A DNA stretch of 61,941 bases from Meiothermus taiwanensis DSM 14542 (GCA_000482765.1 AXWR01000017.1:1-61941); one strand, 5' to 3'. Shown: positions 39,140 to 49,154, counted from the first letter of the stretch. Notes: generated by a model not told the origin, from the letters alone. A program made the numbers and translations.

Positions 39140-40186
39140 CTAAACCTGGCCTGTGGCGATGGCCTTCTGTATCTTCTGGCCAATTTCCCGGATCAAATGT
39201 ATCAGCACCGCGAAGCGCTCGTCGCGGGTGAGACCCTTCTGGTAGCGGGCGTAAATCTGCTGCATAATCACCCCGACCTTAAAGAGCCCGTACACGTAAT
39301 AAAACACAATATTATCCACGCTGCGACCGCTGCGGGCCGCATAGGCTTCGACCAGCTCGGCCCGGCGCAGGTTGCCCGGTAGATGGGTCAGGCCAAAACG
39401 CCGCAGGCCCGGCGGATCGTCGGGCTCTGCCCAGTAGCCCAGGGTGGTGCCCAGATCCATCAGGGGGTCGCCCAGGGTGGCCATCTCCCAGTCCAGCACG
39501 GCCACCACCTGGGTTAGGTCGGCGGGGTTCAGCATCAGGTTGTCGTATTTGAAGTCGTTGTGGATCAGGGCGGCGCTCGAGCCGCTCGGGATGTGGGCGG
39601 CCAGCCACTCCATGGCCTGCTCCATGCCGGGCACCGTCTCGGTGCGGGCCTTCTGGTAGCGCTCCGTCCAGCCCCGCACCTGCCGCTCCACATAGCCCTC
39701 GGGCCGGCCCAGGTCGCCCAGACCGGCTTTCTGATAGTCCAGGCTGTGCAGCTCGACCAGGGCCTCGAGCGCGGCCTCGCAAATCCCCCGCATGCGCTCC
39801 GGGGTCAGGTCGGGCGGGGGCTGGGTGCGCAGGATCACCCCGTGCAGGCGCTCCATTACATAAAACGGGGCCCCCAGCACGCCCTCGTCGGCGCAGTACA
39901 GGAGGGGCTGGGGCACCTTGGGGTAGACCGGCTTGAGGGCCGAGAGAATCCGGTACTCGCGGGCCATGTCGTGGGCGGTCTTGATGTTGGCCCCAAACGG
40001 CGGGCGGCGCAACACCAGCTCCCGCTCGCCCAGCCTGAGCAGGTAGGTCAGGTTGGAAAAACCGCTGGGGAACTGCAGCACCTCGAGGCGGCCCTTTGCC
40101 CCTGGCAGGTGCTCCAGCAGGTAGGCCTGCAGCCGCACAATGTCCAGCTCTTCGCCGGGTCGGGTGGGGGCGGGTTGGTCGGTCAT
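39140..40186 (-). CDS. Aminoglycoside-phosphotransferase-like protein (ACAD10/11 N-domain type)
   Basis: This encodes 348 residues. Kinase-like fold: GFSNLTYLLRLGERELVLRR with the nucleotide-binding Lys/Arg region, AREYRILSAL, FYVMERLHGV, catalytic loop ALIHNDFKYDNLML and metal motif AVLDWEMATLGDPLMDL. Versions of this domain are fused to or encoded beside acyl-CoA dehydrogenases in bacteria and in human ACAD10/ACAD11, where it phosphorylates 4-hydroxy acids. Here it lies 15 bases after the acyl-CoA dehydrogenase gene and must be co-transcribed, which supports that role. GAGGT lies seven bases before the ATG. Confidence 0.88.
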   Translation of the reverse strand: MTDQPAPTRPGEELDIVRLQAYLLEHLPGAKGRLEVLQFPSGFSNLTYLLRLGERELVLRRPPFGANIKTAHDMAREYRILSALKPVYPKVPQPLLYCADEGVLGAPFYVMERLHGVILRTQPPPDLTPERMRGICEAALEALVELHSLDYQKAGLGDLGRPEGYVERQVRGWTERYQKARTETVPGMEQAMEWLAAHIPSGSSAALIHNDFKYDNLMLNPADLTQVVAVLDWEMATLGDPLMDLGTTLGYWAEPDDPPGLRRFGLTHLPGNLRRAELVEAYAARSGRSVDNIVFYYVYGLFKVGVIMQQIYARYQKGLTRDERFAVLIHLIREIGQKIQKAIATGQV

Positions 40187-40201
40187 GGCAGTACCTCGGG
40201 G

Positions 40202-41395
40202 TCAGAGCGAGATATCCAGGCCGTAGTCCTTGAGCAGGGCCCTGGCCACCACGGTCTTGTGGACTTCGTCGGCCCCGTCGTAGATGCGGGCGGCCCGTTC
40301 GTGCCGGTAGAAGAACGAGAGCGGCAGGTCGTCGGACATCCCCAGGCCCCCGTGCACCTGGATGGCCCGATCCAGCACCCGCTGCAGCACCCCGGCCACA
40401 AAGAACTTGATGAGCGAGATCTCCACTTTAGCCCCCTCGGCCCCTTTTTGCTCGACCTTTTCGGCGGCATCCAGCACCATCAGCCGGGCCGCGTGAATCT
40501 CGGCCTTGGACTCGGCAATCAGGTGCTGGATGGCCTGGCGCGAACCCAGGGGCTTGCCGGGGGCAAGCTCGCGCCGGGCGGCGTGTTCACACATCAGCTC
40601 GAGGCTGCGCTGGGCGATGCCAATCCAGCGCATGCAGTGGTGGATGCGCCCCGGCCCCAGCCGCTCCTGGGCAATGGCAAAGCCCTTGCCGCGCACACCC
40701 AGCAGGTTCTCCTGGGGCACCCGCACATTTTCCAGGCGAATCTCCGAGTGGCTCATCCAGTCCTCGCCCTCCTCCCCCATCACCGAAATTTTGCGCACCT
40801 GCCGAAAGCCGGGGGTATCGGTGGGCACGATGATCTGGCTGGCCCGGGCGTAGGGGTTGGGCTGGTCGGGGTCGGTGATGCACATTACGATGCAGAAGCT
40901 CGAGCCCTCGAAGCCGGTGGTGTACCACTTGTGCCCGTTGATGACCCACTGGTCGCCCTCGAGCACCGCGGTGGTGTTCATCCAGACCGGGTTGGAGCCG
41001 GGGTACTCGGGCTCGGTCATGCCAAAGGAACTGCGAACCTCGCCCTTTGCCAAAGGCTCCAGAAAACGCGCTTTCTGCTCCGGCGTGCCGTGCTTGAGCA
41101 GCACCTCCATATTGCCGATGTCGGGGGCCTGGGTGTTGAAGACGTAGTGGCCCAGGGGGCTGCGGCCCAGCTCCTCGCTCAGGCGGGCAAAATCCCCCAG
41201 GCCCAGGCCCATACCCAGCGGCTTTTGCAGCGGGGGCAGCCACCAGCCCCTTTCCTTTACCTTTTGCCGAACCCGCTGTAGCTCGGGCAGAACGGCCTTG
41301 AAGCCATGCTTCAGGAAGATGGGCTCGAGGGGCAGCACCTCGACCTCGAGGAACCTGCGAACTTCCAGCGCCAGGTCGGTGGTTTGTGCGGTCAT
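40202..41395 (-). CDS. Acyl-CoA dehydrogenase
   Basis: This encodes 397 residues. Flavin-dependent enzyme for the first step of beta-oxidation. SSFGMTEPEYPGSNP and WVINGHKWYTTG contact FAD and substrate; LGVRGKGFAIAQERLGPGRIHHCM starts the C-terminal helical domain; RAIQVHGGLGMSDDLPL is the family signature near the end. It resembles ACAD11-like enzymes, whose usual partner, a phosphotransferase-like domain, is encoded by the next gene. No strong ribosome site is seen before the ATG. Confidence 0.93.
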   Translation of the reverse strand: MTAQTTDLALEVRRFLEVEVLPLEPIFLKHGFKAVLPELQRVRQKVKERGWWLPPLQKPLGMGLGLGDFARLSEELGRSPLGHYVFNTQAPDIGNMEVLLKHGTPEQKARFLEPLAKGEVRSSFGMTEPEYPGSNPVWMNTTAVLEGDQWVINGHKWYTTGFEGSSFCIVMCITDPDQPNPYARASQIIVPTDTPGFRQVRKISVMGEEGEDWMSHSEIRLENVRVPQENLLGVRGKGFAIAQERLGPGRIHHCMRWIGIAQRSLELMCEHAARRELAPGKPLGSRQAIQHLIAESKAEIHAARLMVLDAAEKVEQKGAEGAKVEISLIKFFVAGVLQRVLDRAIQVHGGLGMSDDLPLSFFYRHERAARIYDGADEVHKTVVARALLKDYGLDISL

Positions 41396-41435
41396 TTGGC
41401 TCTAGTCTACCGCGTGGAGTTTGGCAATGGCAGGC

Positions 41436-41981
41436 TCAGGCCACACCGAAGATACCCTCGAGGCGCACCTCCAGGCCCAGGCAGGCCACCGGCGCTCCGC
41501 CCGACTCCAGCCGCACACCCTGCCAGTGCTGGCTGCGTTCGAAGACCTCGAGGCTGCGTGTGGCGGGGTCTACAATCCAGTAGGTTTGCAGGGTCTCGAT
41601 GCTTTTGTAGGCTTGCAGCTTTTCGCGGCGGTCAGTGGCCTCGGTGTTGGGCGAAGTCACCTCGGCTATAAAGCAGGGGTACTGGAAAATGTGGCTGTCG
41701 GTGTCGCGCGGGTCACACAGCACCATCACATCGGGGTAGTAGTACCGGTTGAGTTGGGGCAGCCAGAGCTTAACCCCCTCGACGGCCATCCGGCAGCCCG
41801 TCGCCCTCAGCCTCGGCTTGATCGCCAGCGCAATGTTCAGGACGGTCTCGTTGTGCTCCAGCGACTCGCCCGGCATCTCGTAAACAATACCATCCACGTA
41901 CTCGTGCCTAGCTTCGGATTGTGCCTCGAGGCGAAGGTACTCCTCCGGGCTTACGTTGGTGGGCAGCGGCCGTGAAGGCAT
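41436..41981 (-). CDS. Uma2-family (DUF820) PD-(D/E)XK nuclease-like protein
   Basis: This encodes 181 residues. The start is placed at ATG 41981 (MPSRPLPTNVSPEEYLRLEA), because the family starts with the S-x-EEYL helix. The upstream part of the open frame runs into the terminator. The active-site pattern is ARHEYVDGIVYEM, YYYPDVMVLCD and FIAEVTSPNTEATDRREKLQ, the E-D-ExxS set of Uma2. A TACAAT box six bases before ATG with no ribosome site suggests a leaderless message. Such genes are numerous in Thermaceae, cyanobacteria and Chloroflexi; their role is unclear, and most are not proven nucleases. Confidence 0.88.
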   Translation of the reverse strand: MPSRPLPTNVSPEEYLRLEAQSEARHEYVDGIVYEMPGESLEHNETVLNIALAIKPRLRATGCRMAVEGVKLWLPQLNRYYYPDVMVLCDPRDTDSHIFQYPCFIAEVTSPNTEATDRREKLQAYKSIETLQTYWIVDPATRSLEVFERSQHWQGVRLESGGAPVACLGLEVRLEGIFGVA

Positions 41982-42007
41982 AAGGCGATTGTAGCACCGA
42001 AAAGATA

Positions 42008-42031
42008 GGGGGCGCATGGCCATGCGCCCCC
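42008..42031 (-). terminator. Perfect 24-base palindrome terminator
   Basis: GGGGGCGCATGG and CCATGCGCCCCC are fully complementary. On the minus strand the sequence is followed by TATCTTTT, so it ends the acyl-CoA dehydrogenase transcript just before the Uma2 gene. Confidence 0.85.
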
Positions 42032-42048
42032 AAAGGGTATCGGAGGAT

Positions 42049-43794
42049 TCAGGCCTTGGGCTGGGGGTAGCCGCCCGCTTCCAGCACCTTCTGGGCAATC
42101 CGGCGGCGCAGCGCCACCAGGTCGGTGGGGTCGTGCTTGGTCAGGCGGCGGGCCGCCGAGGCCATCAGGCGCATATCGTCGCCCTCGGCCAGGCGCGGCA
42201 GAATGGAGAGTGCCGCGGCCTGGGCGCGATCCAGGGCCTGGTACAGGTAGAGCGCGGCCATCTCGGCATATACTCCACCCCCCAGCCGGCGGGCCCGCAG
42301 CAGGGCGCTTTCAGCAGCGAAGACATCTATCAGGATGTCGGCGGCCACCGCCAGCACCTCCTGCTCCTCTTCGATCTGCTTGCCGTACTTGAGGGCGGCC
42401 AGGCCCAGCACCGCCAGGGCCAGCTTTTTGAGGCCCTCGAGCTGGGCCATCTCCTTGTCCTCGGGCTCCTCGAAGCTGGGCTCCAGCAGCTCTTTTTGCA
42501 GCTTCATGGCCGCATCGAAGAGCGGCAGTTCGCCCTTCATGGCCCGGCGCAGGAGCATGCCCGGAATCAGCAGGCGGTTGATCTCGTTGGTGCCCTCAAA
42601 GATACGGTTGATGCGGCTGTCGCGGTAGGCCCGCTCGATCTCGTACTCGGCGGAGTAGCCGTAGCCGCCGTGGATCTGCACGCCTTCGTCCACCACGTAG
42701 TCCAGCACCTCGGAGCCCAGCACCTTGATGATGCTGGCCTCGACGGCGTACTCCTCGATGCCCGCCAGCACCGCCTCGGCGGCGTTGGCTTTGTCCAGGC
42801 TGCTCAGGGCCTGGTCGATCATGCCCATGGTGCGGTAGACCGCGCTCTCGCCGGCAAAGATGCGCGTAGCCATCTCAGCCAGCTTTTGCTGGATCAGGCC
42901 GAACTGGGCAATGGGCTTTCCAAAGGCCACGCGCTCCTGGGCGTACTTGGCCGAGAGCGCCAGGGCACCCTTGGCCCCACCAATGGCCCCCGCGCCCAGC
43001 TTGTAGCGCCCCACGTTGAGCACGTTGAAGGCGATCTTGTGGCCTTTGCCCAGCTCACCCAGCACGTTCTCGACCGGCACCTTCACGTCCTCCAGGAAGA
43101 CCTGGCGGGTGCTGGAGGCCTTGATGCCCATCTTCTTCTCCTCGCCGCCCAGGCGCAGGCCGGGGGTGTCGCGCTCGATCAGGAAAGCGGTCAGGCCCTC
43201 CGGGGTCTTGGCAAACACGGTAAAGAGGTGGGCAAAGCCCGCGTTGGAGATCCACATCTTGGTGCCGTTGAGGATGTAGTATTTGCCATCGGCGGAAAGC
43301 TCGGCGCGGGTCTTGGCCCCCATGGCATCGGAGCCGGACTGCGGCTCGGTGAGGCAGTAGGCGGCGATGAGCTCACCCGAGACCAGTTTGGCCAGGTATT
43401 TGTCCTTTTGTTCCTTGGTGCCCCAGTAAACCAGGGGCAGCAGGCCGATGGAGGTCTGCACCCCGTAGGTCACGCTGAAGCCGCCGGTGCCGGCCAGGGC
43501 CTCGGCAATTACCGTGCTGACGGTTTTGGGCAGGTCGAGGCCGCCGTACTCCTCGCCGACCTCTACCCCCAGGAGGCCCAGCTCGCCGGCCTTTCGGAGC
43601 AATGGGATGTTGTGCTCGAGCTCGCCGTGCTCCAGGGCTTCGGCCACCGGCCGGTACTCCTTCTCCACAAACTGCCGCACGGTTTCTTGAATCATGCGGG
43701 TGGTGTCGTCGAAGTCTTCCGGGGTGAAGATCTGCTCGGGCCTCTCCAGGAGCCAGCCGCCGCCTTTGCTTGAAAGTTTCTTGTCTGCAATCAC
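42049..43794 (-). CDS. Large acyl-CoA dehydrogenase (VLCAD/ACAD9-like)
   Basis: This encodes 581 residues, longer than the 380-400 of simple acyl-CoA dehydrogenases. GTG at 43794 is chosen because GGAGG is six bases before it; the TTG at 43800 is too near that site. FAD and substrate motifs are YCLTEPQSGSDAMG, YYILNGTKMWISN and NVLGELGKGHKIAFNVLNVG. The signature GVQIHGGYGYSAEYEIERAYRDSRINRI carries the C-terminal active-site region. An extra C-terminal helical domain of about 150 residues follows, as in the long-chain membrane-linked enzymes and FadE homologs of Bacillus and Thermus. It likely oxidises long acyl-CoA. Confidence 0.93.
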   Translation of the reverse strand: MIADKKLSSKGGGWLLERPEQIFTPEDFDDTTRMIQETVRQFVEKEYRPVAEALEHGELEHNIPLLRKAGELGLLGVEVGEEYGGLDLPKTVSTVIAEALAGTGGFSVTYGVQTSIGLLPLVYWGTKEQKDKYLAKLVSGELIAAYCLTEPQSGSDAMGAKTRAELSADGKYYILNGTKMWISNAGFAHLFTVFAKTPEGLTAFLIERDTPGLRLGGEEKKMGIKASSTRQVFLEDVKVPVENVLGELGKGHKIAFNVLNVGRYKLGAGAIGGAKGALALSAKYAQERVAFGKPIAQFGLIQQKLAEMATRIFAGESAVYRTMGMIDQALSSLDKANAAEAVLAGIEEYAVEASIIKVLGSEVLDYVVDEGVQIHGGYGYSAEYEIERAYRDSRINRIFEGTNEINRLLIPGMLLRRAMKGELPLFDAAMKLQKELLEPSFEEPEDKEMAQLEGLKKLALAVLGLAALKYGKQIEEEQEVLAVAADILIDVFAAESALLRARRLGGGVYAEMAALYLYQALDRAQAAALSILPRLAEGDDMRLMASAARRLTKHDPTDLVALRRRIAQKVLEAGGYPQPKA

Positions 43795-43918
43795 AGCCAA
43801 CCTCCACGCTATTTTTGACTCGTTACAAACTTATACTCAGTCAAAGTTTAGCGGCAAAGCCCAGGGCCGTCAATCGGCCGCACCACACACTCAGCGCCCA
43901 CACCAATCCCCTCCAGCG

Positions 43919-44485
43919 CTAACGGCCTGCGGTCAGGGTAAAGCGTCGGCCTTCCTCAGCAAGCATCCGCTCCCCCTCCCAAAGCTGCCAGCGCAACCCG
44001 TAGGTGCCGGGGGCTACCAGGGGTATCTCGAAGCGGTAGAGCACCTCGAGCCAGGTGGCGTAGCGCAGCACTTCAAAGCCCTCCGGGTCGCGCTCGAGGC
44101 GACCACAGCTTAATTTGTAGCTGGCTTCTTGCAGCCCAACGTCAAAACCTGGCGGGGCCTCGAGCAGCACCAGGCGTACCGCGGCGGGTCGTTCGTCGCT
44201 CCCACCAAAGCGGCAGGTCTCCACAGGGTTGGGGAAAGGAGGCCTGGGCCACAACCGGCCCCCCAATTCCAGGGTGATCGAAAAATCAAAAACACCCACC
44301 GGCCTACGGGCCACAGCCGTCCAGCGACGCTCCTCGTAGCGCCGCAATCCATACAGAGGCTGGCCTGCGGGGCTGGTAAAGACGGGAAAATCGTCGAGAT
44401 TATAGGGGTAGTAAGGCACACTGCCCAGGTAAGTCGGGGTGCAGGCCGCCAACCACAGCGCAAACAGCGCCAGAATATAGCGCAT
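43919..44485 (-). CDS. Unknown lipoprotein
   Basis: This encodes 188 residues. The N-terminus MRYILALFALWLAACTPTY has a lipobox LAAC, so the mature protein should be acylated at Cys 15 and held at the membrane. The rest is beta-rich (VARRPVGVFDFSITLELGG, LVLLEAPPGFDVGLQ, TYGLRWQLWEGERMLAEEG) and ends like a small Ig/PapD-like domain. No enzyme motif is seen. I do not recognise the family; it stands alone between an acyl-CoA dehydrogenase gene and yceI. Confidence 0.75.
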   Translation of the reverse strand: MRYILALFALWLAACTPTYLGSVPYYPYNLDDFPVFTSPAGQPLYGLRRYEERRWTAVARRPVGVFDFSITLELGGRLWPRPPFPNPVETCRFGGSDERPAAVRLVLLEAPPGFDVGLQEASYKLSCGRLERDPEGFEVLRYATWLEVLYRFEIPLVAPGTYGLRWQLWEGERMLAEEGRRFTLTAGR

Positions 44486-44554
44486 GATTTAAAGCTAGCA
44501 TCCCCACCCGCTCCCCACCTCAACCCAAAGCACGATCTACCACAATTAAGCCCG

Positions 44555-44578
44555 GCACCCGCCTTTGCTGGCGGGTGC
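44555..44578 (-). terminator. Hairpin downstream of yceI
   Basis: GCACCCGCC and GGCGGGTGC pair around a 6-base loop, 17 bases beyond the stop of the yceI gene. The following bases on the minus strand (CGGGCTTAATTG) give only a weak T run. Confidence 0.55.
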
Positions 44579-44595
44579 TCAAGACTCGATGGGGT

Positions 44596-45132
44596 TTAGG
44601 CTGCCGCTTCTGCCTGGGCCGCGACCGCCTCGACCTCGATATTGAGTTTTACCTCTTCACCTACCAGCAAAGCACCAAACTCGAGCACCTGGTTCCAGGT
44701 AAGCCCCCAGTCCTTGCGGTTTATGACACCTGTGGCCGTTGCCCCAATACGGGTCAGGCCCCAAGGGTCTTTGATGGCGGGGCTTACCTCGGCCTCGAGG
44801 GCTACCGGGCGGGTGGTGTCCCGGATGGTCAGGTTGCCATGGATCTTGTATTTGTTCCCCCCCAAGGCTTCAATCTGGCTGCTCTCAAAGCGAATCTGAG
44901 GGTATTGTTCGGCATCCAGGAAATCGGGTGAACGCAGGTGGGCGTCCCGCTGGGCATCGCCCGTTTCAATGCTAGCGGCCTCAATCGAAACGCTGATTTG
45001 GCGCGGCACCCCTTGCTCGTCAGTCGAAACGGTACCGGTCACTTTTTTGAACTGGCCGCGCACAGTAAAGAAGCCCATGTGTTTTACAGCAAAAGCCACG
45101 GTGGTATGACTGCTATCCAGGTTCCAATTCAT
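44596..45132 (-). CDS. yceI: YceI-family lipid-binding protein
   Basis: This encodes 178 residues. The start [20 protein letters not shown] and the segments [40 protein letters not shown] and [13 protein letters not shown] are the YceI signature. The family is a lipocalin-like barrel; the Thermus thermophilus member is known to bind a polyisoprenoid. There is no signal peptide here, so it should be cytoplasmic. GGAGG lies six bases before the ATG. It is divergent from the HxlR gene, and a perfect inverted repeat lies between them, so HxlR control is likely. Confidence 0.93.
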   Translation of the reverse strand: MNWNLDSSHTTVAFAVKHMGFFTVRGQFKKVTGTVSTDEQGVPRQISVSIEAASIETGDAQRDAHLRSPDFLDAEQYPQIRFESSQIEALGGNKYKIHGNLTIRDTTRPVALEAEVSPAIKDPWGLTRIGATATGVINRKDWGLTWNQVLEFGALLVGEEVKLNIEVEAVAAQAEAAA

Positions 45133-45177
45133 ACTTTTCCTCCAGCTTGATCCAGCATTCGCTTTGGATCAACAAGC

Positions 45178-45238
45178 GCATACTATTTTATATCAGTTTG
45201 TTATGTCAAGCATTTGAGCAAAGAAAGTAATAGTATGC
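45178..45238. promoter_or_regulatory. Divergent control region with perfect 10-bp inverted repeat
   Basis: GCATACTATT at 45178-45187 and AATAGTATGC at 45229-45238 are exact reverse complements, 41 bases apart, each close to one of the two divergent genes (yceI, hxlR-like). Such placing fits one operator half or site per promoter, or looping by the HxlR protein. Confidence 0.6.
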
Positions 45239-45254
45239 TAAGATGTGTTTCAGT

Positions 45255-45605
45255 ATGGCTAAAGCCATTGCAGAAACCACTGAAGCAGACCACAGCTTTT
45301 GCCCTGTATACGAAGCCATCAACGTACTGCAGGAGAAGTGGACGCTACACATTATTCGCAGCTTATTGGATGGTTCGAAAGGCTTTAACGAGCTTTCCAG
45401 GGCAGTGGGCGGCTGCAACCCGGCCACCCTGGCCCAGCGCGTGGAGAAGCTTGAGCACCTGGGCATCATCTCTAAAACAATCCACTCCACCATGCCCCCG
45501 CGCACCAGCTATGCTCTAACGGAGGCCGGCCAGGCACTGCAGGCTGTAATTGAAGCTATAGACCGCTGGGGCCGGCGGTACCTTCCCAAACCACCTGAGC
45601 GATAA
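45255..45605 (+). CDS. HxlR-family winged-helix transcription regulator
   Basis: This encodes 116 residues from ATG 45255; an ATG at 45243 is also in frame but lies too near the inverted repeat. The pattern CPVYEAINVLQEKWTLHIIRSLLDG, FNELSRAVGGCNPATLAQRVEKLE and YALTEAGQALQAVIEAI is HxlR. The Cys before Pro near the N-terminus is often redox or aldehyde sensing in this family. It likely represses itself and the divergent yceI gene. A second HxlR-like gene follows at 45711. Confidence 0.9.
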   Translation: MAKAIAETTEADHSFCPVYEAINVLQEKWTLHIIRSLLDGSKGFNELSRAVGGCNPATLAQRVEKLEHLGIISKTIHSTMPPRTSYALTEAGQALQAVIEAIDRWGRRYLPKPPER

Positions 45606-45710
45606 ACCCATCTTTTCTCGTTTTCTCTGCAATTTTTCCCAAACTGACCATATGGTTGCTTTGTAGCATCGGTGTACTTGCTTCGGGCAAGTCTTGGATA
45701 CGGTATACCT

Positions 45711-46022
45711 ATGGTCCAATCCAAAAGACCGTCCCTCGAGGATTTACTGGAATTATTGGGCCAGCGCGGGGTTTACTTCATACTTCGCTCGCTGCAGCAA
45801 GGTGCGCTGCGCTTTGGAGCCTTGCAACAGGCCACCGCCCTGCCGCCGAGAAGTTTGTCGTTGCGCCTGCGGGATCTGGAGGAGATGGGCCTTATCAGTC
45901 GAACCGAGTACCAGGAGGTACCCCCCCGGGTGGAGTATGCCCTCACCCCCCTGGGCAAGGCCCTGGAGCCAGCCCTCGAGGCCCTGGCGGCCTGGGGTAA
46001 AACCGCTCTAAAGACCCCCTAA
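45711..46022 (+). CDS. Second HxlR-like winged-helix protein
   Basis: This encodes 103 residues from ATG 45711 (a GTG at 45672 would add 13). The fold follows the first HxlR protein: LEDLLELLGQRGVYFILRSL, FGALQQATALPPRSLSLRLR, EYALTPLGKALEPALEAL. The Cys-Pro and KW motifs are lost, so it is a divergent paralog. It begins 105 bases after the first gene. It may be co-transcribed; its target is unknown. Confidence 0.75.
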   Translation: MVQSKRPSLEDLLELLGQRGVYFILRSLQQGALRFGALQQATALPPRSLSLRLRDLEEMGLISRTEYQEVPPRVEYALTPLGKALEPALEALAAWGKTALKTP

Positions 46023-46040
46023 AATAAAAAATATCCATAA

Positions 46041-46154
46041 CCGGATTCAAAAGATAGTCATCCAAAGCAAAAACCTCCAGAGACTAGATCCTAGAGCGTT
46101 TCCCACGAATACCCAGTGGCACACCCCTCGCTACGCTTGGCGAAGAAAGCGGAT
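46041..46154. repeat. Dispersed noncoding repeat, copy 2
   Basis: 46041-46098 is an inverted, shortened copy of the unit at 31809 (it keeps CTCTGGAGGT, TTTGCTTTGGA and the TATCTTTT-GAATCCGG arm but lacks about 12 bases of the other arm). 46121-46154 matches 32101-32135 in the same direction. The two blocks thus have changed relative orientation between copies. Confidence 0.65.
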
Positions 46155-46168
46155 CCCTAGCACACAAA

Positions 46169-46201
46169 AAACCCCCTCTTCTTTGCGTGAAGAGGGGGTT
46201 T
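46169..46201 (-). terminator. Rho-independent terminator of groSL
   Basis: AAACCCCCTCTTC and GAAGAGGGGGTTT form a 13-bp stem. On the minus strand it is followed by TTTTTTG, a clear T run. Confidence 0.92.
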
Positions 46202-46216
46202 GGGCACGTGGTTGCT

Positions 46217-47881
<1,665 letters not shown>

Positions 47882-47899
47882 TTAGAAACGTCTTTGGGT

Positions 47900-48196
47900 T
47901 TACAAAACGGCCAGCAGATCGCGCTCGGAGAGAATGATGTACTCCTCCCCGTCGATTTCGATCTCGGTGCCGCCGTACTTAGCAAACACCACGGTATCGC
48001 CCTCTTTTACTTCTAGAGGCACTTTAGTGCCGTTGTCCAGCACCCGCCCGCTGCCCACGGCAATTACCTTGCCCCGCTGGGGCTTTTCCTTGGCGGTATC
48101 GGGCAACACAATGCCCCCTTTGGTCTTGGCTTCTTCTTCGATGCGCTTGACCACCACACGGTCACCGAGGGGTCTGAGCATGGTTGCGGTTGCCAT
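47900..48196 (-). CDS. groS: Co-chaperonin GroES (10 kDa)
   Basis: This encodes 98 residues. It caps the GroEL chamber. The mobile loop is [19 protein letters not shown], preceded by [16 protein letters not shown], and the end reads [23 protein letters not shown] lies seven bases before the ATG. First gene of the groSL operon; a CIRCE-like repeat and a clear promoter lie upstream. Confidence 0.98.
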   Translation of the reverse strand: MATATMLRPLGDRVVVKRIEEEAKTKGGIVLPDTAKEKPQRGKVIAVGSGRVLDNGTKVPLEVKEGDTVVFAKYGGTEIEIDGEEYIILSERDLLAVL

Positions 48197-48220
48197 AGAA
48201 TTTCCTCCTTACAGGGTTTA

Positions 48221-48247
48221 TTGACAGTCGTGGGTTTAGAGTGTCAA
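48221..48247 (-). promoter_or_regulatory. CIRCE-like HrcA operator before groS
   Basis: On the minus strand TTGACACTC, nine bases, GACTGTCAA. The arms pair with one mismatch and the 9-9-9 layout is that of CIRCE (TTAGCACTC-N9-GAGTGCTAA). It lies just after the -10 box of the groSL promoter, where HrcA binding would block transcription. Confidence 0.7.
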
Positions 48248-48258
48248 CCCAGCTTTAT

Positions 48259-48288
48259 ATTATTCGGGTCTTTCCATAAGAATGTCAA
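48259..48288 (-). promoter_or_regulatory. groSL promoter
   Basis: On the minus strand the -35 box is TTGACA (48288-48283), a perfect match, and the -10 box AATAAT (48264-48259), five of six, with an 18-base spacer. This is a SigA-type promoter, 63 bases before the groS ATG. Confidence 0.7.
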
Positions 48289-48355
48289 GAGGGCTGGGCA
48301 AGAAGACCTAAGACAATTGAGTCTGATTATGTCAAGTTGGGGTCAGAGATTAAGT

Positions 48356-49144
48356 TTAATTTTGGCGTTGCCTTCTGGCTTCGTATAACATCAGGGCAGC
48401 CGTTACCGAGACGTTTAGGCTGTCGGCCTGGCCCTGCATGGGAATCTTGACCTTGAGTGCGGCCTGCTCGAGCCAGGTTTGGCTCAATCCCTGGTGTTCT
48501 GTGCCCAGCACAATGGCCACAGGCCCCCGCAAGTCCACATCCCAGTAGGTTTGGTGGGTGTGCGGGGTGGTGGCCACCATGGGGATATTGTGCTGCAGTA
48601 GCCAGTCCAGCACGGCCGGCTCGGGGGCGGCAAAAACGGGGAGCGAGAAAACCACCCCGGTGGAATTGCGAATCACCTGGGGGCTGTAGAGGTCTACCCC
48701 ACCCGCCACCAGCACCGCATCGGCCCCGGCGGCATCGGCGGAGCGCAGCAAGGCCCCCAGGTTGCCGGGTTTTTCCAGCCCCACCGAGACCAGCAGCAGG
48801 GCGTTTTTGGGTGGGTGGAAGGCCGCGAGGGAGGGCCGGGGCATCCGGGCCACCACCAGCACCCCGGCCGGGTGCTCACGACTGCTGATTTTCTTCAGGG
48901 CCGCCTCGGAGAGTTCGTGCACCTCCAGGCCAAGGACTCGAGATAAATGAGCAACTGTGCGGGCTTCTTCGGGGTTGAGGTGTTCGCCGCAGAAGGCTTC
49001 AACGACCTCGAGGCCCGCCGCCAGGGCCCGCTCAATCTCGCGAGCGCCCTCAATCAAAAACTTACCCGTTCGCTCCCGGCTCCTGCGCTCCTGGAGTTCG
49101 GCAGCCGCCTTAATGCGGGGGTTGGCCGTCGAGGTAATGCGCAT
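48356..49144 (-). CDS. TrmH/SpoU-family RNA 2'-O-methyltransferase
   Basis: This encodes 262 residues. The N-terminal substrate-binding domain has STANPRIKAAAELQERRSRER and FLIEGAREIERAL. The knotted SPOUT core has LEKPGNLGALLRSADAAGADAV (motif 1), VIRNSTGVVFSLPVF (motif 2) and IVLGTEHQGLSQTWL with DSLNVSVTAALMLYEARRQ (motif 3). It methylates ribose in rRNA or tRNA; the exact nucleotide cannot be read. It is followed closely by an unknown gene in the same direction. Confidence 0.93.
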   Translation of the reverse strand: MRITSTANPRIKAAAELQERRSRERTGKFLIEGAREIERALAAGLEVVEAFCGEHLNPEEARTVAHLSRVLGLEVHELSEAALKKISSREHPAGVLVVARMPRPSLAAFHPPKNALLLVSVGLEKPGNLGALLRSADAAGADAVLVAGGVDLYSPQVIRNSTGVVFSLPVFAAPEPAVLDWLLQHNIPMVATTPHTHQTYWDVDLRGPVAIVLGTEHQGLSQTWLEQAALKVKIPMQGQADSLNVSVTAALMLYEARRQRQN

Positions 49145-49154
49145 GGTTCACTGG

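Noticed and set aside
41436..42098. Longer Uma2 protein starting at 42098
   Set aside because: The extension would run through the palindromic terminator and the end of the acyl-CoA dehydrogenase gene; the family start fits 41981.
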